DNA from: Sphingopyxis sp. LK2115 | Lineage (GTDB): Bacteria > Pseudomonadota > Alphaproteobacteria > Sphingomonadales > Sphingomonadaceae | DNA: 64,000 nucleotides | NCBI RefSeq assembly: GCF_014595975.1 | Contig: NZ_JABWGQ010000056.1 | Span: 124,001 to 188,000 of the forward strand | Direction of reading: 5' to 3' | Shown here: positions 27,242-35,862 of the stretch, piece after piece | How positions within the stretch are numbered: the stretch's first letter is position 1 | How the letters are laid out: each line of letters starts with the position of its first letter | Translations under genes and position numbers: made by a program | The notes under the pieces: model-generated | The model's database searches: none | Seen by the model: only the letters and a program-made list of their open reading frames with translations | What the model was told of the DNA's origin: nothing

Positions 27242-27806
27242 GATTGACGAGATGGTCGTTGCGGTGCGCGCCGACACGGGGGCGTTCCGGCGCGACATTG
27301 CCGCGCTGCGCGAGGAATTGCGCGGACCGCTGGTCGCCGGGGCCGATGAGGCCGGACGCGCGATCGAACGGGCGCTGTCGCGCGCGATCACCACCGGCAA
27401 GCTAGGGTTCGAGGATCTGAAGCGGCTGGCGCTGTCGGTGATGGCCGACATCGCGCGCGCGGCGGTGGCGGGCGGGCTGGGGACGGCGCTGGGCGGCGGC
27501 GGAGCCAGCGGCGGCGGGCTGCTGTCGCTGGGGTCGTCGATCGTGATGGCGCTGTTCGGCGCGCCGGGGCGCGCGACGGGCGGGCCGGTGAGCGCGGGGC
27601 GCGCCTATCGCGTCGGCGAGCGGGGCCCCGAGCTGTTCGTGCCGACCGCGAGCGGGCGGATCGAGGCAGCGGGCGCCGTGATGCGCAACATCGCGATCAC
27701 GGTCCATGTGCGGGGCGATGCGGGGGCGGACGCGCAGCGGCTGGCGCAGACAGGGCGGCAGCTGGCGCGCGCGGTCCGGCGCGCGGTGGCGGCGGGCGAG
27801 GACTAG
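27234..27806 (+). CDS. Tape measure protein (GTA g11-like)
   Basis: A 190-residue short tape measure protein. The N-terminal part (MVVAVRADTGAFRRDIAALREEL) is the phage tape-measure start motif. A Gly/Ala-rich hydrophobic middle follows, and then the conserved C-terminal GRAYRVGERGPELFVPTASGRI. Tape measure proteins set tail length, and GTA tails are short, which fits the small size. The start overlaps the end of the second tail chaperone gene by 8 bp. Confidence 0.9.
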   Translation: MDEIDEMVVAVRADTGAFRRDIAALREELRGPLVAGADEAGRAIERALSRAITTGKLGFEDLKRLALSVMADIARAAVAGGLGTALGGGGASGGGLLSLGSSIVMALFGAPGRATGGPVSAGRAYRVGERGPELFVPTASGRIEAAGAVMRNIAITVHVRGDAGADAQRLAQTGRQLARAVRRAVAAGED

Positions 27807-27885
27807 GACGAACGCGGGGGCGCACGATCATAAGCCCGTCCCCTGAAGGGGAGGGGGAAGGTTACAAGCTGGAAAGGCGGTTGCG

Positions 27886-30210
27886 ATGGGCTGGGCACTG
27901 GTCGCGGCGGCGGAGCCGCATCATCGCAAGGGGTGGATCAAGCGGTTCGATCCGCGGTTCTGGACGGTCGATTTTGCGCGGCCGATGATGGCGAGCGTGA
28001 CGACCAACGCGCCGGGTGCGCTGCGCGTCGAGGCGGTCTTTTATCGCAAGCAGGATCTGGCGGGGCTGATCTGGGAGGCGGCGGACCGCTGGGATCATCC
28101 GCTGCTCGCCTATGAGACGCGGCGCGATTTCCGGCACACGCAGCTCAAGTTCCGCTGGCGGTCGGGCGGGGTGAAGCCGCTCGACGCACTGCACGGGCCG
28201 ACATTGACGATCGAGGGGCGCGATGCCGCGGGCAACCCGCGCGCCTGGTATGTGCGGCTGTGGAATTATGCCGACGGGACGGGCGAGGATGCGGTGATCG
28301 CGCTCGATTTCGACGATCTCGACGGCGGCTTCCTGCTCCCCGGCGAGGCCGACCCGGTGTGGGCCGGGGACATCGACCGGATGTTCATCTCGCTGGTGCC
28401 GCCGACCCATGACGGCGGCGCGGGCGAACTGGCGGCGCCTGCCGAGGGCTGGGCCGAGATGAGCGACATCGTCTGCACCGGATCGGGTTCGGTGCTGGCG
28501 ATCGGCGATGCGGTGCTGCCCGAAACGGCGCTGGGCATGACGAACGGCTATGACGATTGTTATCACCTGACCCCGGCGCGCGTGGTGCGGCAGATCGTGC
28601 AACTGGGCTATCGCGGCGACGTTGTCCATTATGTCGGGATGAGCCATTATATGCGGCTGGCGCCGTCGGGCGCGGGGCTGCTTGTGGATGCGGCGGGGGG
28701 TGCGCTGAACCGCCCTTGCGGCGCGTGGCACCGCGATTTCGCCGCGACCTGCGCGGCGGCGGGGCTGGGGCTGATCTGGTCGCTCTCCTATGAATTGTTC
28801 GACGCCTATTGCCCCGCCGACTGGAAACAGCGCGATGCCGACGGCGCGCCCGCGCTGACCGGGTGGGAGCCGCCCTCGACCCTGCTTTCGCCCGCCAATG
28901 CGGCCGCGATGGCCTGGTTGCAGGCGGTCGCGCGGGCGTTCGTCGCGATCGGGCGCGACGCCGGGCTGGCGGTGAGGTTCCAGGTCGGCGAGCCCTGGTG
29001 GTGGATCGCGGGCGGGGGGCGCATCTGCGCCTATGACGCGGCGGCGACCGCGGCGCTGGGCAGTGCGAGCGTGCCGATCGCCGACGTGCGCGGGACGCTC
29101 GACGCGCCGCAGCGGGCGATGCTCGATGCGCTGGGCGCCTTGCTTGCCGATTCGACCGCCGCGCTGGTCGCGGCGGCGCGCGAAGAGGCGGGGGCGGCGG
29201 GGCTGGTGAGTCATTTGCTGGTCTATCTGCCGACGGTGCTCGACCCGGCGGCGGCAGAGGTGCGGCGCGCCAATGCGCCGCTCGGTTGGGCGGCGCCGGC
29301 GTTCGATGTGCTCCAGCTCGAAGATTATGACTGGGTGACCGGCGGGCGCAGCGGCGAGACCGCTGGCGCGCGCGCCGCGATGGCGGCTCGGCTGGGCTAT
29401 CCGGTTGAGGATCAGCATTATTTTTCGGGATTCGTGCTGCTGCCCGAACAGCGCCGCCATTGGGCGGCGATCGCCGAGGCCGCCGACGCGGCGCGGCGCG
29501 CGGGGGTGGCGCGGACCTTTATCTGGGCGCTGCCGCAGGTGGCGCGCGACGGCTTCACGGCCTTTGACGGGGAGGACAGGGTGCAGGCGTTCGATGCAGT
29601 GGATTTCCCGATCGCGATCGGGCGCGAGGCGGTGTCGCTGACCGAATTTTCGACGCAGATCGTCAGTTCTCCATCGGGGCACGAACAACGCGCGAGCGAA
29701 TGGGCCGAGGCACGGATGCGCTATGACGTCGGGCCGGGAGTCCGGTCCGAGGCCGACGTCCGCGCGCTGACGGAGTTTTTCCGCGCGCGGCGCGGCGCGG
29801 CGCGCGCGTTCCGCTTTCGCGATCCGTTCGACAGCAGTTCGGCGGCCGACAACGGGCCGCCGACCGCCGAGGATCAGTTGCTGGGGACAGGCGACGGGGT
29901 GCGGCGGCAATTTGCGCTGGTGAAGCGTTATGGCGAAGGCGACGCCGAAGCGGTGCGGCCGGTCCGCCTGCCGGTCGCGGGCAGCGTGCGCGTGTCGGTG
30001 GGCGGGATCGAGACGGCGGCCTTTCTGGTGACGGGCGAGGGCGAGGTGCTGCTCGACGCGGCGCCCGCGGCGGGCGCCGCGGTGCGCGGGGGCTTTTACT
30101 TCGACGTGCCGGTGCGCTTTGCCGAGGACCGGCTGGAGGTGAGCCGCGCGACCTTCCTTGCGGGCGAACTGGCGAGCGTGCCGCTGGTCGAGGTGCGCGC
30201 GCCATGGTGA
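27886..30210 (+). CDS. Distal tail protein: large N-terminal domain fused to DUF2460 (GTA g12-like)
   Basis: A 774-residue protein. The last ~200 residues are a classical DUF2460 domain (FSTQIVSSPSGHEQR, YDVGPGVRSEADV, FRARRGAARAFRFRDPFD), the distal tail protein of GTA particles. The first ~570 residues are an extra domain: RFWTVDFARPMMASV, YVRLWNYADGTGED, then segments such as WSLSYELFDAYCPADW, VGEPWWWIAGGG and ARTFIWALPQVARDGF that look like a glycoside-hydrolase-type TIM barrel. Some phage families label such an arrangement a non-contractile tail sheath; I cannot confirm that. In RcGTA the TIM barrel is on g15 instead. Confidence 0.85.
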   Translation: MGWALVAAAEPHHRKGWIKRFDPRFWTVDFARPMMASVTTNAPGALRVEAVFYRKQDLAGLIWEAADRWDHPLLAYETRRDFRHTQLKFRWRSGGVKPLDALHGPTLTIEGRDAAGNPRAWYVRLWNYADGTGEDAVIALDFDDLDGGFLLPGEADPVWAGDIDRMFISLVPPTHDGGAGELAAPAEGWAEMSDIVCTGSGSVLAIGDAVLPETALGMTNGYDDCYHLTPARVVRQIVQLGYRGDVVHYVGMSHYMRLAPSGAGLLVDAAGGALNRPCGAWHRDFAATCAAAGLGLIWSLSYELFDAYCPADWKQRDADGAPALTGWEPPSTLLSPANAAAMAWLQAVARAFVAIGRDAGLAVRFQVGEPWWWIAGGGRICAYDAAATAALGSASVPIADVRGTLDAPQRAMLDALGALLADSTAALVAAAREEAGAAGLVSHLLVYLPTVLDPAAAEVRRANAPLGWAAPAFDVLQLEDYDWVTGGRSGETAGARAAMAARLGYPVEDQHYFSGFVLLPEQRRHWAAIAEAADAARRAGVARTFIWALPQVARDGFTAFDGEDRVQAFDAVDFPIAIGREAVSLTEFSTQIVSSPSGHEQRASEWAEARMRYDVGPGVRSEADVRALTEFFRARRGAARAFRFRDPFDSSSAADNGPPTAEDQLLGTGDGVRRQFALVKRYGEGDAEAVRPVRLPVAGSVRVSVGGIETAAFLVTGEGEVLLDAAPAAGAAVRGGFYFDVPVRFAEDRLEVSRATFLAGELASVPLVEVRAPW

Positions 30211-31037
30211 CGCCGGTGAGCCTGAACGCCGCGCCCGGCTGGCTGCGCGCGGAACTGGTGACGCTCGCCTGGTGCTGGCGCCTGTCGCGGCGCGACGGGG
30301 TGGTGATCGGGCTGACCTCGCATGACCGTGACCTGCTGATCGGCGGGCTGCCCTATCGCGCGGCGCCGGGGATGAAACCGTCGGCGATCGAAACGCGCGA
30401 CAGCCTGGACACGGCGACGATGGATATCGAAGGGGCGATCGCGAGCGACGCGATTTCGACGCGCGATCTGGACGCCGGGCGTTGGGACGGCGCCGAGCTG
30501 GAGCTGTTCCTGACCGACTGGACGGCGGCGGAGGCGGCGCCGGTAACGATCGCGCGCGGATCGCTGGGAACGATCGAGCGGCGCGGCGCGAGCTTTGCCG
30601 CCGAGATGAAGGGCGTGACGCAGTGGCTTGACCGGCCGGTGTGCCCGGCGACCTCGCCGTCGTGCCGCGCGACGCTGGGGGATCGCGCGTGCCGCGTCGA
30701 TCGGACGCCGCTGACGCATATCCGGCGCGTTATGGCCGTCGAAGGGCGCGTCGTGACGCTCGACGCCGCCGCGCCGCACATGGCGTTCGGCGATCTGTTG
30801 TGGATCGAGGGCGCCAATTGCGGGCTGGCGAGCCCGGTGATCGCCGCCGACGGGGGCGAACTGCATCTGGCCGAAGCGCCGGCGTTTCTGCCGACCGCGC
30901 CGGTGCGCGTGCGGCTGACCGAGGGATGCGACAAGCAGCTGGCCACCTGTCGCGACCGTTTTGCCAATGCGGTCAATTTTCGCGGCGAGGCGCATCTGCC
31001 GGGCAACGACCTGCTGACCCGCTATCCCGGTGGATGA
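30204..31037 (+). CDS. DUF2163 hub protein (GTA g13-like)
   Basis: A 277-residue baseplate hub protein. Conserved parts are LVTLAWCWRLSRRDG near the start, LTSHDRDL, and a C-terminal set of cysteines: VCPATSPSC, GDRACRVD and GCDKQLATCRDRF. In the RcGTA particle structure the equivalent hub proteins bind an iron-sulfur cluster, and these cysteines are the likely ligands. The start overlaps the end of the DUF2460 gene. The protein joins the distal tail to the megatron. Confidence 0.92.
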   Translation: MVTPVSLNAAPGWLRAELVTLAWCWRLSRRDGVVIGLTSHDRDLLIGGLPYRAAPGMKPSAIETRDSLDTATMDIEGAIASDAISTRDLDAGRWDGAELELFLTDWTAAEAAPVTIARGSLGTIERRGASFAAEMKGVTQWLDRPVCPATSPSCRATLGDRACRVDRTPLTHIRRVMAVEGRVVTLDAAAPHMAFGDLLWIEGANCGLASPVIAADGGELHLAEAPAFLPTAPVRVRLTEGCDKQLATCRDRFANAVNFRGEAHLPGNDLLTRYPGG

Positions 31038-31440
31038 CATCGGCGTGCGCGCCTTTGCCGCGGCGCGGGCGATGGTCGGGGTGCGGTTCCGTTTCCAGGG
31101 ATGCGATCCGGCGACGGGGCTGGACTGTGTCGGGCTGGTCTGGGCGGCCTATGCCGAGGCAGGCGTGCGGCTGGCGCGACCCGGTGGCTATCCGCTGCGT
31201 GGCTGGGCGCGCGAGCGGGTCGAGACGGCGTTGATCGCGGCGGGGTTCGCGCCCGCCGAATGCGCTGGACAAGCGGGCGATGTGGCGCTGGTCGCGCTGC
31301 CCGCGGGGCAGTTTCATGTGGGATTGATAGGCACCGACAACTGGATTCACGCCCACGCGGGGCTGCGGCGCGTCGTCGAGGCGCCCGTCGATGCCGCGGT
31401 GCGCGCGGCGCCGCGCTGGCGCCTCGGTCAAGGGGGATAG
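31030..31440 (+). CDS. NlpC/P60 cell-wall peptidase (GTA g14-like)
   Basis: A 136-residue peptidase of the NlpC/P60 type found in GTA and lambda-like tails. The catalytic cysteine is in GLDCVGLVW (Cys33), the histidine is in AGQFHVGLIG (His96), and a third polar residue follows in WIHAHAGL. It should cleave peptidoglycan peptides at DNA entry. It starts with GTG at 31030, overlapping the DUF2163 stop, and ends 1 bp before the hub gene. Confidence 0.93.
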   Translation: MDDIGVRAFAAARAMVGVRFRFQGCDPATGLDCVGLVWAAYAEAGVRLARPGGYPLRGWARERVETALIAAGFAPAECAGQAGDVALVALPAGQFHVGLIGTDNWIHAHAGLRRVVEAPVDAAVRAAPRWRLGQGG

Positions 31441-31441
31441 G

Positions 31442-33619
31442 ATGGCGACTTTGGTGCTGACGGTGGCTGGCGGCCTGATCGGCGGGCCGGTGGGTGCGGC
31501 GATCGGGGCGGCGCTGGGCCAGCAGGTCGATGCGGCGATCCTGGCGCCCAAGGGACGCGAGGGTCCGCGGCTCGCCGACCTGAAAGTGCAGGCGTCGACC
31601 TATGGCCAGCAGATTCCGCAATTGTTCGGGACGATGCGCGTCGCGGGCAGCGTGATCTGGGCCACCGACCTGATCGAGCGGCACGAGAAGCGCGGCGGCG
31701 GCAAGGGGCGCCCGTCGGTGACCGAATATAGCTATTCGGTGTCGCTGGCGATCGCGCTGTCGTCGCGGCCGATCCGCGCGATCCGGCGGATCTGGGCCGA
31801 CGGCAATCTGTTGCGCGGGGCGAGCGGGACGTTTCGCGAGCGCTGCACCTTTCGCTGGTATGACGGCGGCGAGGATCAGGCGGTCGATCCGCTGATCGCG
31901 TCGGCGCTGGGCATCGCGTCGGCGAGCGCCTTTCGCGGGCTGGCCTATGCGCTGTTCGAGGAGCTGGAGCTGGGCGGTTTCGGCAACCGCATCCCGTCGC
32001 TGACCTTTGAGGTCGAAGCCGACGCGGAGAGCATCGACGCCGGGCTGGTCGGCGCGCGGCTGCTGGACGATGCCGATCGGTGCGACGGCGACTGGGGTTT
32101 TTCGGGCTATGCGGCGGCGGGCGACCGCGCGCGCGACGCGCTGGCGCCGCTGTTCGAGGCCGACGGCGTGCGGCTGCTCAGCGGACCGGGCGGCTGGCGC
32201 CTGGCGCCGGCCACGCGGGCCGGGGAAGCGGCGGCGCTCGCCGATTTTCGCGAAGCGCGACGCGGCGAGGAAGTGCGCGCCGATATCGAGCGACGACGGG
32301 CGCCGCTGGCGTCGCTGCCCGGCACGATCCGGCTGCGCCATTATGAACCGGGACGCGATTATCAGCTTGGCCAGCAGGCGAGCCGCGTTGCGGGCGGCGG
32401 GACGCGCGAGGAGCGGATCGACCTGCCCGCCGCGCTGCCCGCCGCCTCGGCGCGCGCGCTGGCCGCGCGGCTGGCGGGGGCTGCGGCGGACGGGCGCGAG
32501 ACGATGATTTTGCGCGCCGACCTGGCGGCCGCGGCGCTGACGGTCGGGCAGGTGGTGACATTGGCCGACGGCAGCGGCTGGCGGCTGGCCGAACGCACGT
32601 TCCGCGGCGACGCCATATGGCTGGAACTGCGGCGGCATCAGCCGATCCCGGCCGTCGAACTGCCCGCCGACCCGGGCGTCCCGGTCGGGGCGCCCGACTG
32701 GCCCGACGCGGCCGGAACGGTTCGCGTCATCGACCTGCCGAACCTGGCCAGCCCCGCGCCGACGTCGCCGCGCGTGCTGATCGCGGGAGCGGGCGGCAAT
32801 GACGGGTGGCGCGGCGCCGACCTGTGGTTCGTTGCCGCGCCCGGTGCCGAGCCGATCGCCCTGGGGACGCTGCGGCCTGCTGCCGTGCTGGGGCATCTGG
32901 CCGCGCCGCTGGCGGCGGGGAGCGAAGCGCTGTTCGATCATGCCAATGCCGCGCTTGTCGAACTGGTCAATCCGGCGATGGTGCTGGAGTCGGTCGAGGA
33001 CGCGGCGCTGCTTGGCGGGGCGAACCGCGCGATGCTGGGCGGCGAGCTGCTGCAATTCGGCCGCGCGGAGCTTGTGGCGCCGGGCCTGTGGCGGCTGTCG
33101 CGCCTGCTGCGCGGACGCGCGGGGACGGGAGACGCCATGATCCACGCCGCGGGCGAAGCCTTTGCAATGCCGGACGATTCGGCGTCGCTGATGCTGCCCG
33201 AATCGCTGTCCGGCTGGGCCGAAAGCGGCGATGCCGTGCTGCAATGGGTATCGCGCGGCGGCGCGGCGCTGAACGAGGTCGCGGTGCCGACGGCGGGCCG
33301 CGCGTTGCGGCCGCTGGCGCCGGTGCATGGCCGAGCCTCGACCGACGGGGCGGGCGGTGCGATCGTGCGCTGGGTGCGGCGCAGCCGCGTCGATAACGGA
33401 TGGCGCGACCATGTCGATCTGCCGCTTGGCGAAAGCCGCGAAGCGTGGCGCGCCGCGCTGGTGCCACCGGCGCCGGGCATCGGACCGTGGACGCTTGCAT
33501 CGCCGCTGCTGGCGATAACGGCAGCCGAACTGGCGGCCGTGCCGCCGGGAACGGCGATCGAGGTTCGGCAGGTCGGCGATTTCGACCAGTCCCCGCCGCT
33601 TTTCATACCGCTGACATAG
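31442..33619 (+). CDS. Tail hub/megatron protein (GTA g15-like, short form)
   Basis: A 725-residue protein. It starts with a Gly-rich membrane-like segment GGLIGGPVGAAIGAALGQQVDAAIL, of which GPVGAAIGAALG is diagnostic, then QIPQLFGTMRVAGSVIWATDL, EYSYSVSLAIALS and RIWADGNLL, the pattern of the phage tail hub family. RcGTA g15 is much longer (about 1,300 residues) and includes a TIM-barrel domain; that domain is absent here. The last third carries receptor-region beta domains. It is the last large structural gene. Confidence 0.9.
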   Translation: MATLVLTVAGGLIGGPVGAAIGAALGQQVDAAILAPKGREGPRLADLKVQASTYGQQIPQLFGTMRVAGSVIWATDLIERHEKRGGGKGRPSVTEYSYSVSLAIALSSRPIRAIRRIWADGNLLRGASGTFRERCTFRWYDGGEDQAVDPLIASALGIASASAFRGLAYALFEELELGGFGNRIPSLTFEVEADAESIDAGLVGARLLDDADRCDGDWGFSGYAAAGDRARDALAPLFEADGVRLLSGPGGWRLAPATRAGEAAALADFREARRGEEVRADIERRRAPLASLPGTIRLRHYEPGRDYQLGQQASRVAGGGTREERIDLPAALPAASARALAARLAGAAADGRETMILRADLAAAALTVGQVVTLADGSGWRLAERTFRGDAIWLELRRHQPIPAVELPADPGVPVGAPDWPDAAGTVRVIDLPNLASPAPTSPRVLIAGAGGNDGWRGADLWFVAAPGAEPIALGTLRPAAVLGHLAAPLAAGSEALFDHANAALVELVNPAMVLESVEDAALLGGANRAMLGGELLQFGRAELVAPGLWRLSRLLRGRAGTGDAMIHAAGEAFAMPDDSASLMLPESLSGWAESGDAVLQWVSRGGAALNEVAVPTAGRALRPLAPVHGRASTDGAGGAIVRWVRRSRVDNGWRDHVDLPLGESREAWRAALVPPAPGIGPWTLASPLLAITAAELAAVPPGTAIEVRQVGDFDQSPPLFIPLT

Positions 33620-33628
33620 GAGGACAGG

Positions 33629-34081
33629 ATGACCGACACGCTTGCGACGCCGCGATTTGCCCTGCCGCTGCTTGCCGTCGCGCAGGCGCAGAAGGAGGCG
33701 ACGCACAATGAGGCGCTGACGCTGATCGACGCGTTGCTGCACGCCGCCGTCGAAGACGGCCCGCTGACGACGCCGCCCGGCGCGCCGACGGAGGGGCAAT
33801 GCTGGATCGTCGGGTCGGCGCCGACCGGCGCGTGGGCGGGGCAGGGCGGGGCGATCGCACTGTGGACAAGCGGCGGCTGGCGGTTTTTTGCCGCGCGCGA
33901 AGCGATGCGGATCGTCCGGCTGAGCGATGGCGCGCGGCTTCGCTTTCATGGCGGCGCCTGGGTCGCGCCCGCGACGATTGCCGCGCCCGGTGGCGGGACT
34001 GTGATCGACGTGGAAGCGCGCGCGGCGCTGTTCGCGCTGATGACGAACCTCGCGGCGCAGGGTCTTATGATTTCAGGCTGA
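33629..34081 (+). CDS. DUF2793 phage protein
   Basis: A 150-residue protein with the DUF2793 pattern: TPRFALPLLAVAQAQKEATHNEAL at the start (core: AVAQAQKEATHNEAL), then PTEGQCWIVGSAPTGAWAGQ and WRFFAAREAMRI. DUF2793 proteins are encoded at the end of GTA-like and prophage tail modules in sphingomonads and rhodobacters; the function is probably related to the baseplate or fibres. It closes the particle cluster. A 130-bp gap then leads to ompA. Confidence 0.88.
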   Translation: MTDTLATPRFALPLLAVAQAQKEATHNEALTLIDALLHAAVEDGPLTTPPGAPTEGQCWIVGSAPTGAWAGQGGAIALWTSGGWRFFAAREAMRIVRLSDGARLRFHGGAWVAPATIAAPGGGTVIDVEARAALFALMTNLAAQGLMISG

Positions 34082-34211
34082 TTTTGGGTTTTTTGGGGGC
34101 GCCAGTGCGACTTTTTGGCAACAGATTGACGATTTGTTAGCTTGCGCGGAACCAAAGCGGCGAGTAGGACGTCTGGCGAGACGTATATCTCAAATTGAAA
34201 GGGGAATTATT

Positions 34212-35330
34212 ATGAGGAAGCTTGCCGTCGCTGTGGCGTTGGCCTCCACCACCCTCGCGTCGCCTGCCATGGCGCGTGACGATTCCTGGTATGTCGGTGT
34301 CGGCGCGGGCGTGATGCTCGTCGAAGACATTGATCTCGACATTGGCACCTTCAACAACGCCGGGACGCTCGACCATCGTGCCGGCTATGATTTTGAAGGC
34401 ACCGTCGGTTATGATTTCGGCGGTTTCCGCGCGGAAGTCGAAGTCGGCTATCGCGAAGCCGACATCAAGTCGGGTCGTTTCGGCAACCCCGGCATCCCGC
34501 AGTCGGCATCGGGCGCCGGGACGCTTTACACCGGTTCGACCGATCTGAACGGCGATTCGAACGCGCTCAGCTTCATGGTCAACGGCATGCTCGATTTCGG
34601 TGACGACGACGGCCTGCAGGGCTTTGTCGGCGGTGGCGCCGGTGTCGCCCGCGTGTCGGTCGAGCCCGTGTTCGCCGGGCCGTTCCTCGACGATTCGGAT
34701 ACCGGCTTTGCCTGGCAGGCAATCGCGGGCGTCCGCGCGCCGCTCAGCAGCAACTGGGACGTCGGTCTGAAGTATCGCTTCTTCAACGTCGACAATCTCG
34801 ATCTGGTCGATCAGCGTGGCCGCGACATTTCGACGCGCTTCCGCTCGCACTCGATTCTCGGCACGCTGACCTACAACTTCGGCGGTGCGCCGGAACCGGT
34901 CGAGCCGGCTCCGCCGCCGCCGCCGCCGCCCCCGCCGCCCCCGCCGCCCCCGCCGCCGCCGCCGCCGGTTGTGGAATGCGCGCCTGGGCCGTACATCGTG
35001 TATTTCGACTGGGATCAGTCGAACATCACGCCGGAAGCGGCTTCGACGCTCGACAACGCGATCAGCGCCTACAACCGCGGTTGCACGGGCACGCAGATCA
35101 TGCTTGCCGGTCACGCCGACCGTTCGGGTTCGGCCCGGTACAACGTGGGTCTGTCGGAACGCCGCAACGACGCGGTTCGCAGCTATCTGACCGCGCGCGG
35201 TATCGCGGACAGCTCGATCAGCGCACAGGCGTTCGGCGAAACCCGTCCGGCCGTTGCGACCGCCGACGGCGTCCGCAACGACCAGAACCGTCGCGTGGAA
35301 ATCACTTACGGTCCGAACTCGGGCATGTAA
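34212..35330 (+). CDS. OmpA-family outer membrane protein
   Basis: A 372-residue protein with a signal peptide (MRKLAVAVALASTTLASPAMA) and an N-terminal eight-stranded beta-barrel (about residues 25-225). A linker with 19 consecutive prolines (34911-34967) follows, then a C-terminal OmpA-like peptidoglycan-binding domain (VYFDWDQSNITPEA, LAGHADRSGSARYN, LSERRNDAVRSYL, NDQNRRVEI). It links the outer membrane to the wall. A purine-rich AAAGGGGAATT lies upstream of the ATG, and a good terminator follows. Codon use looks optimised, as expected for an abundant protein. Confidence 0.95.
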   Translation: MRKLAVAVALASTTLASPAMARDDSWYVGVGAGVMLVEDIDLDIGTFNNAGTLDHRAGYDFEGTVGYDFGGFRAEVEVGYREADIKSGRFGNPGIPQSASGAGTLYTGSTDLNGDSNALSFMVNGMLDFGDDDGLQGFVGGGAGVARVSVEPVFAGPFLDDSDTGFAWQAIAGVRAPLSSNWDVGLKYRFFNVDNLDLVDQRGRDISTRFRSHSILGTLTYNFGGAPEPVEPAPPPPPPPPPPPPPPPPPPPVVECAPGPYIVYFDWDQSNITPEAASTLDNAISAYNRGCTGTQIMLAGHADRSGSARYNVGLSERRNDAVRSYLTARGIADSSISAQAFGETRPAVATADGVRNDQNRRVEITYGPNSGM

Positions 35331-35367
35331 GACCGGTTTCCATCCCCGACGGGGACTGGAAGAAAAA

Positions 35368-35401
35368 GAAGGGCGGTGCCGAAAGGCGCCGCCCTTTCTT
35401 T
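35368..35401 (+). terminator. Terminator after ompA
   Basis: A stem of about 12 bp (GGGCGGTGCC with GGCGCCGCCC plus flanking A/T pairs, one G-U), a GAAA tetraloop at 35381-35384 and TTTCTTTG after it. Confidence 0.88.
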
Positions 35402-35558
35402 GTGGCTGTCGCTTCTTCTCCTGCTCATCTCGCGCGATGGGCCTTGCCATGGCGAAAGCATGTTGTGCCATCACAACGGCGCCAACGATCCTGGTGTCGC
35501 GGAGCGGGCGATCGCCTGATCATCGGTCGCGACACCTCCACCAACCGGGAGAGAGACG

Positions 35559-35841
35559 ATGTGCCGACGCCGCGGCATTTTGGCGCACCAACCCCAATGC
35601 GAGCCTGCCGATCAACACGACGCCGCCGATCGACGTGATGCTGGTCATGCCGGTGATGTTCGTCATCACCATCCCGCAGCCGAAGCACGGCGTCGACGTG
35701 AATCTGCCGGGGACCGGGCCCGGATCGGCCAAGATACGGGATCAAAATCATATCAGTATCGACGCGGCAGGTGCGATCCGCCGCAATGGCGCGACGATGA
35801 TCGCCTGTCCGGGAATCGACGGCTATCGCGACCTGATCTGA
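35559..35841 (+). pseudogene. ExbD/TolR-like gene with an early frameshift and short C-terminus
   Basis: The ATG at 35559 has a good GGGAGAGAG ribosome binding site. Removing one base (G at 35563) gives MSDAAAFWRTNPN, then LPINTTPPIDVMLVMPVMFVIT, where NTTP.IDVMLV is the ExbD signature before the single membrane span. HGVDVNLPG and ISIDAAGAIRRNG follow. The frame then ends after 93 residues, whereas ExbD proteins are about 130-150. ExbD couples proton flow to TonB. With both a frameshift and a truncation it is probably a decaying gene; no exbB or tonB lies beside it. Confidence 0.6.
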
Positions 35842-35862
35842 TCGCGCGCGGGGGTCAGGACG

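Noticed and set aside
27862-29910. 682-residue open frame antisense to the DUF2460 gene
   Set aside because: Shadow frame with biased composition; the opposite strand encodes a recognisable tail protein.
31022-33949. 975-residue open frame antisense to the tail hub gene
   Set aside because: Its composition (Arg/Gln/Pro-rich, no domains) is that of a reverse-strand shadow, and the plus-strand hub protein is convincing.
34911-34967. CCG repeat as a non-coding microsatellite
   Set aside because: It lies in frame within ompA and encodes a proline linker typical of this family.
35425-35751. 108-residue minus-strand frame downstream of ompA
   Set aside because: It is the reverse of the ExbD-like remnant and has no recognisable feature.
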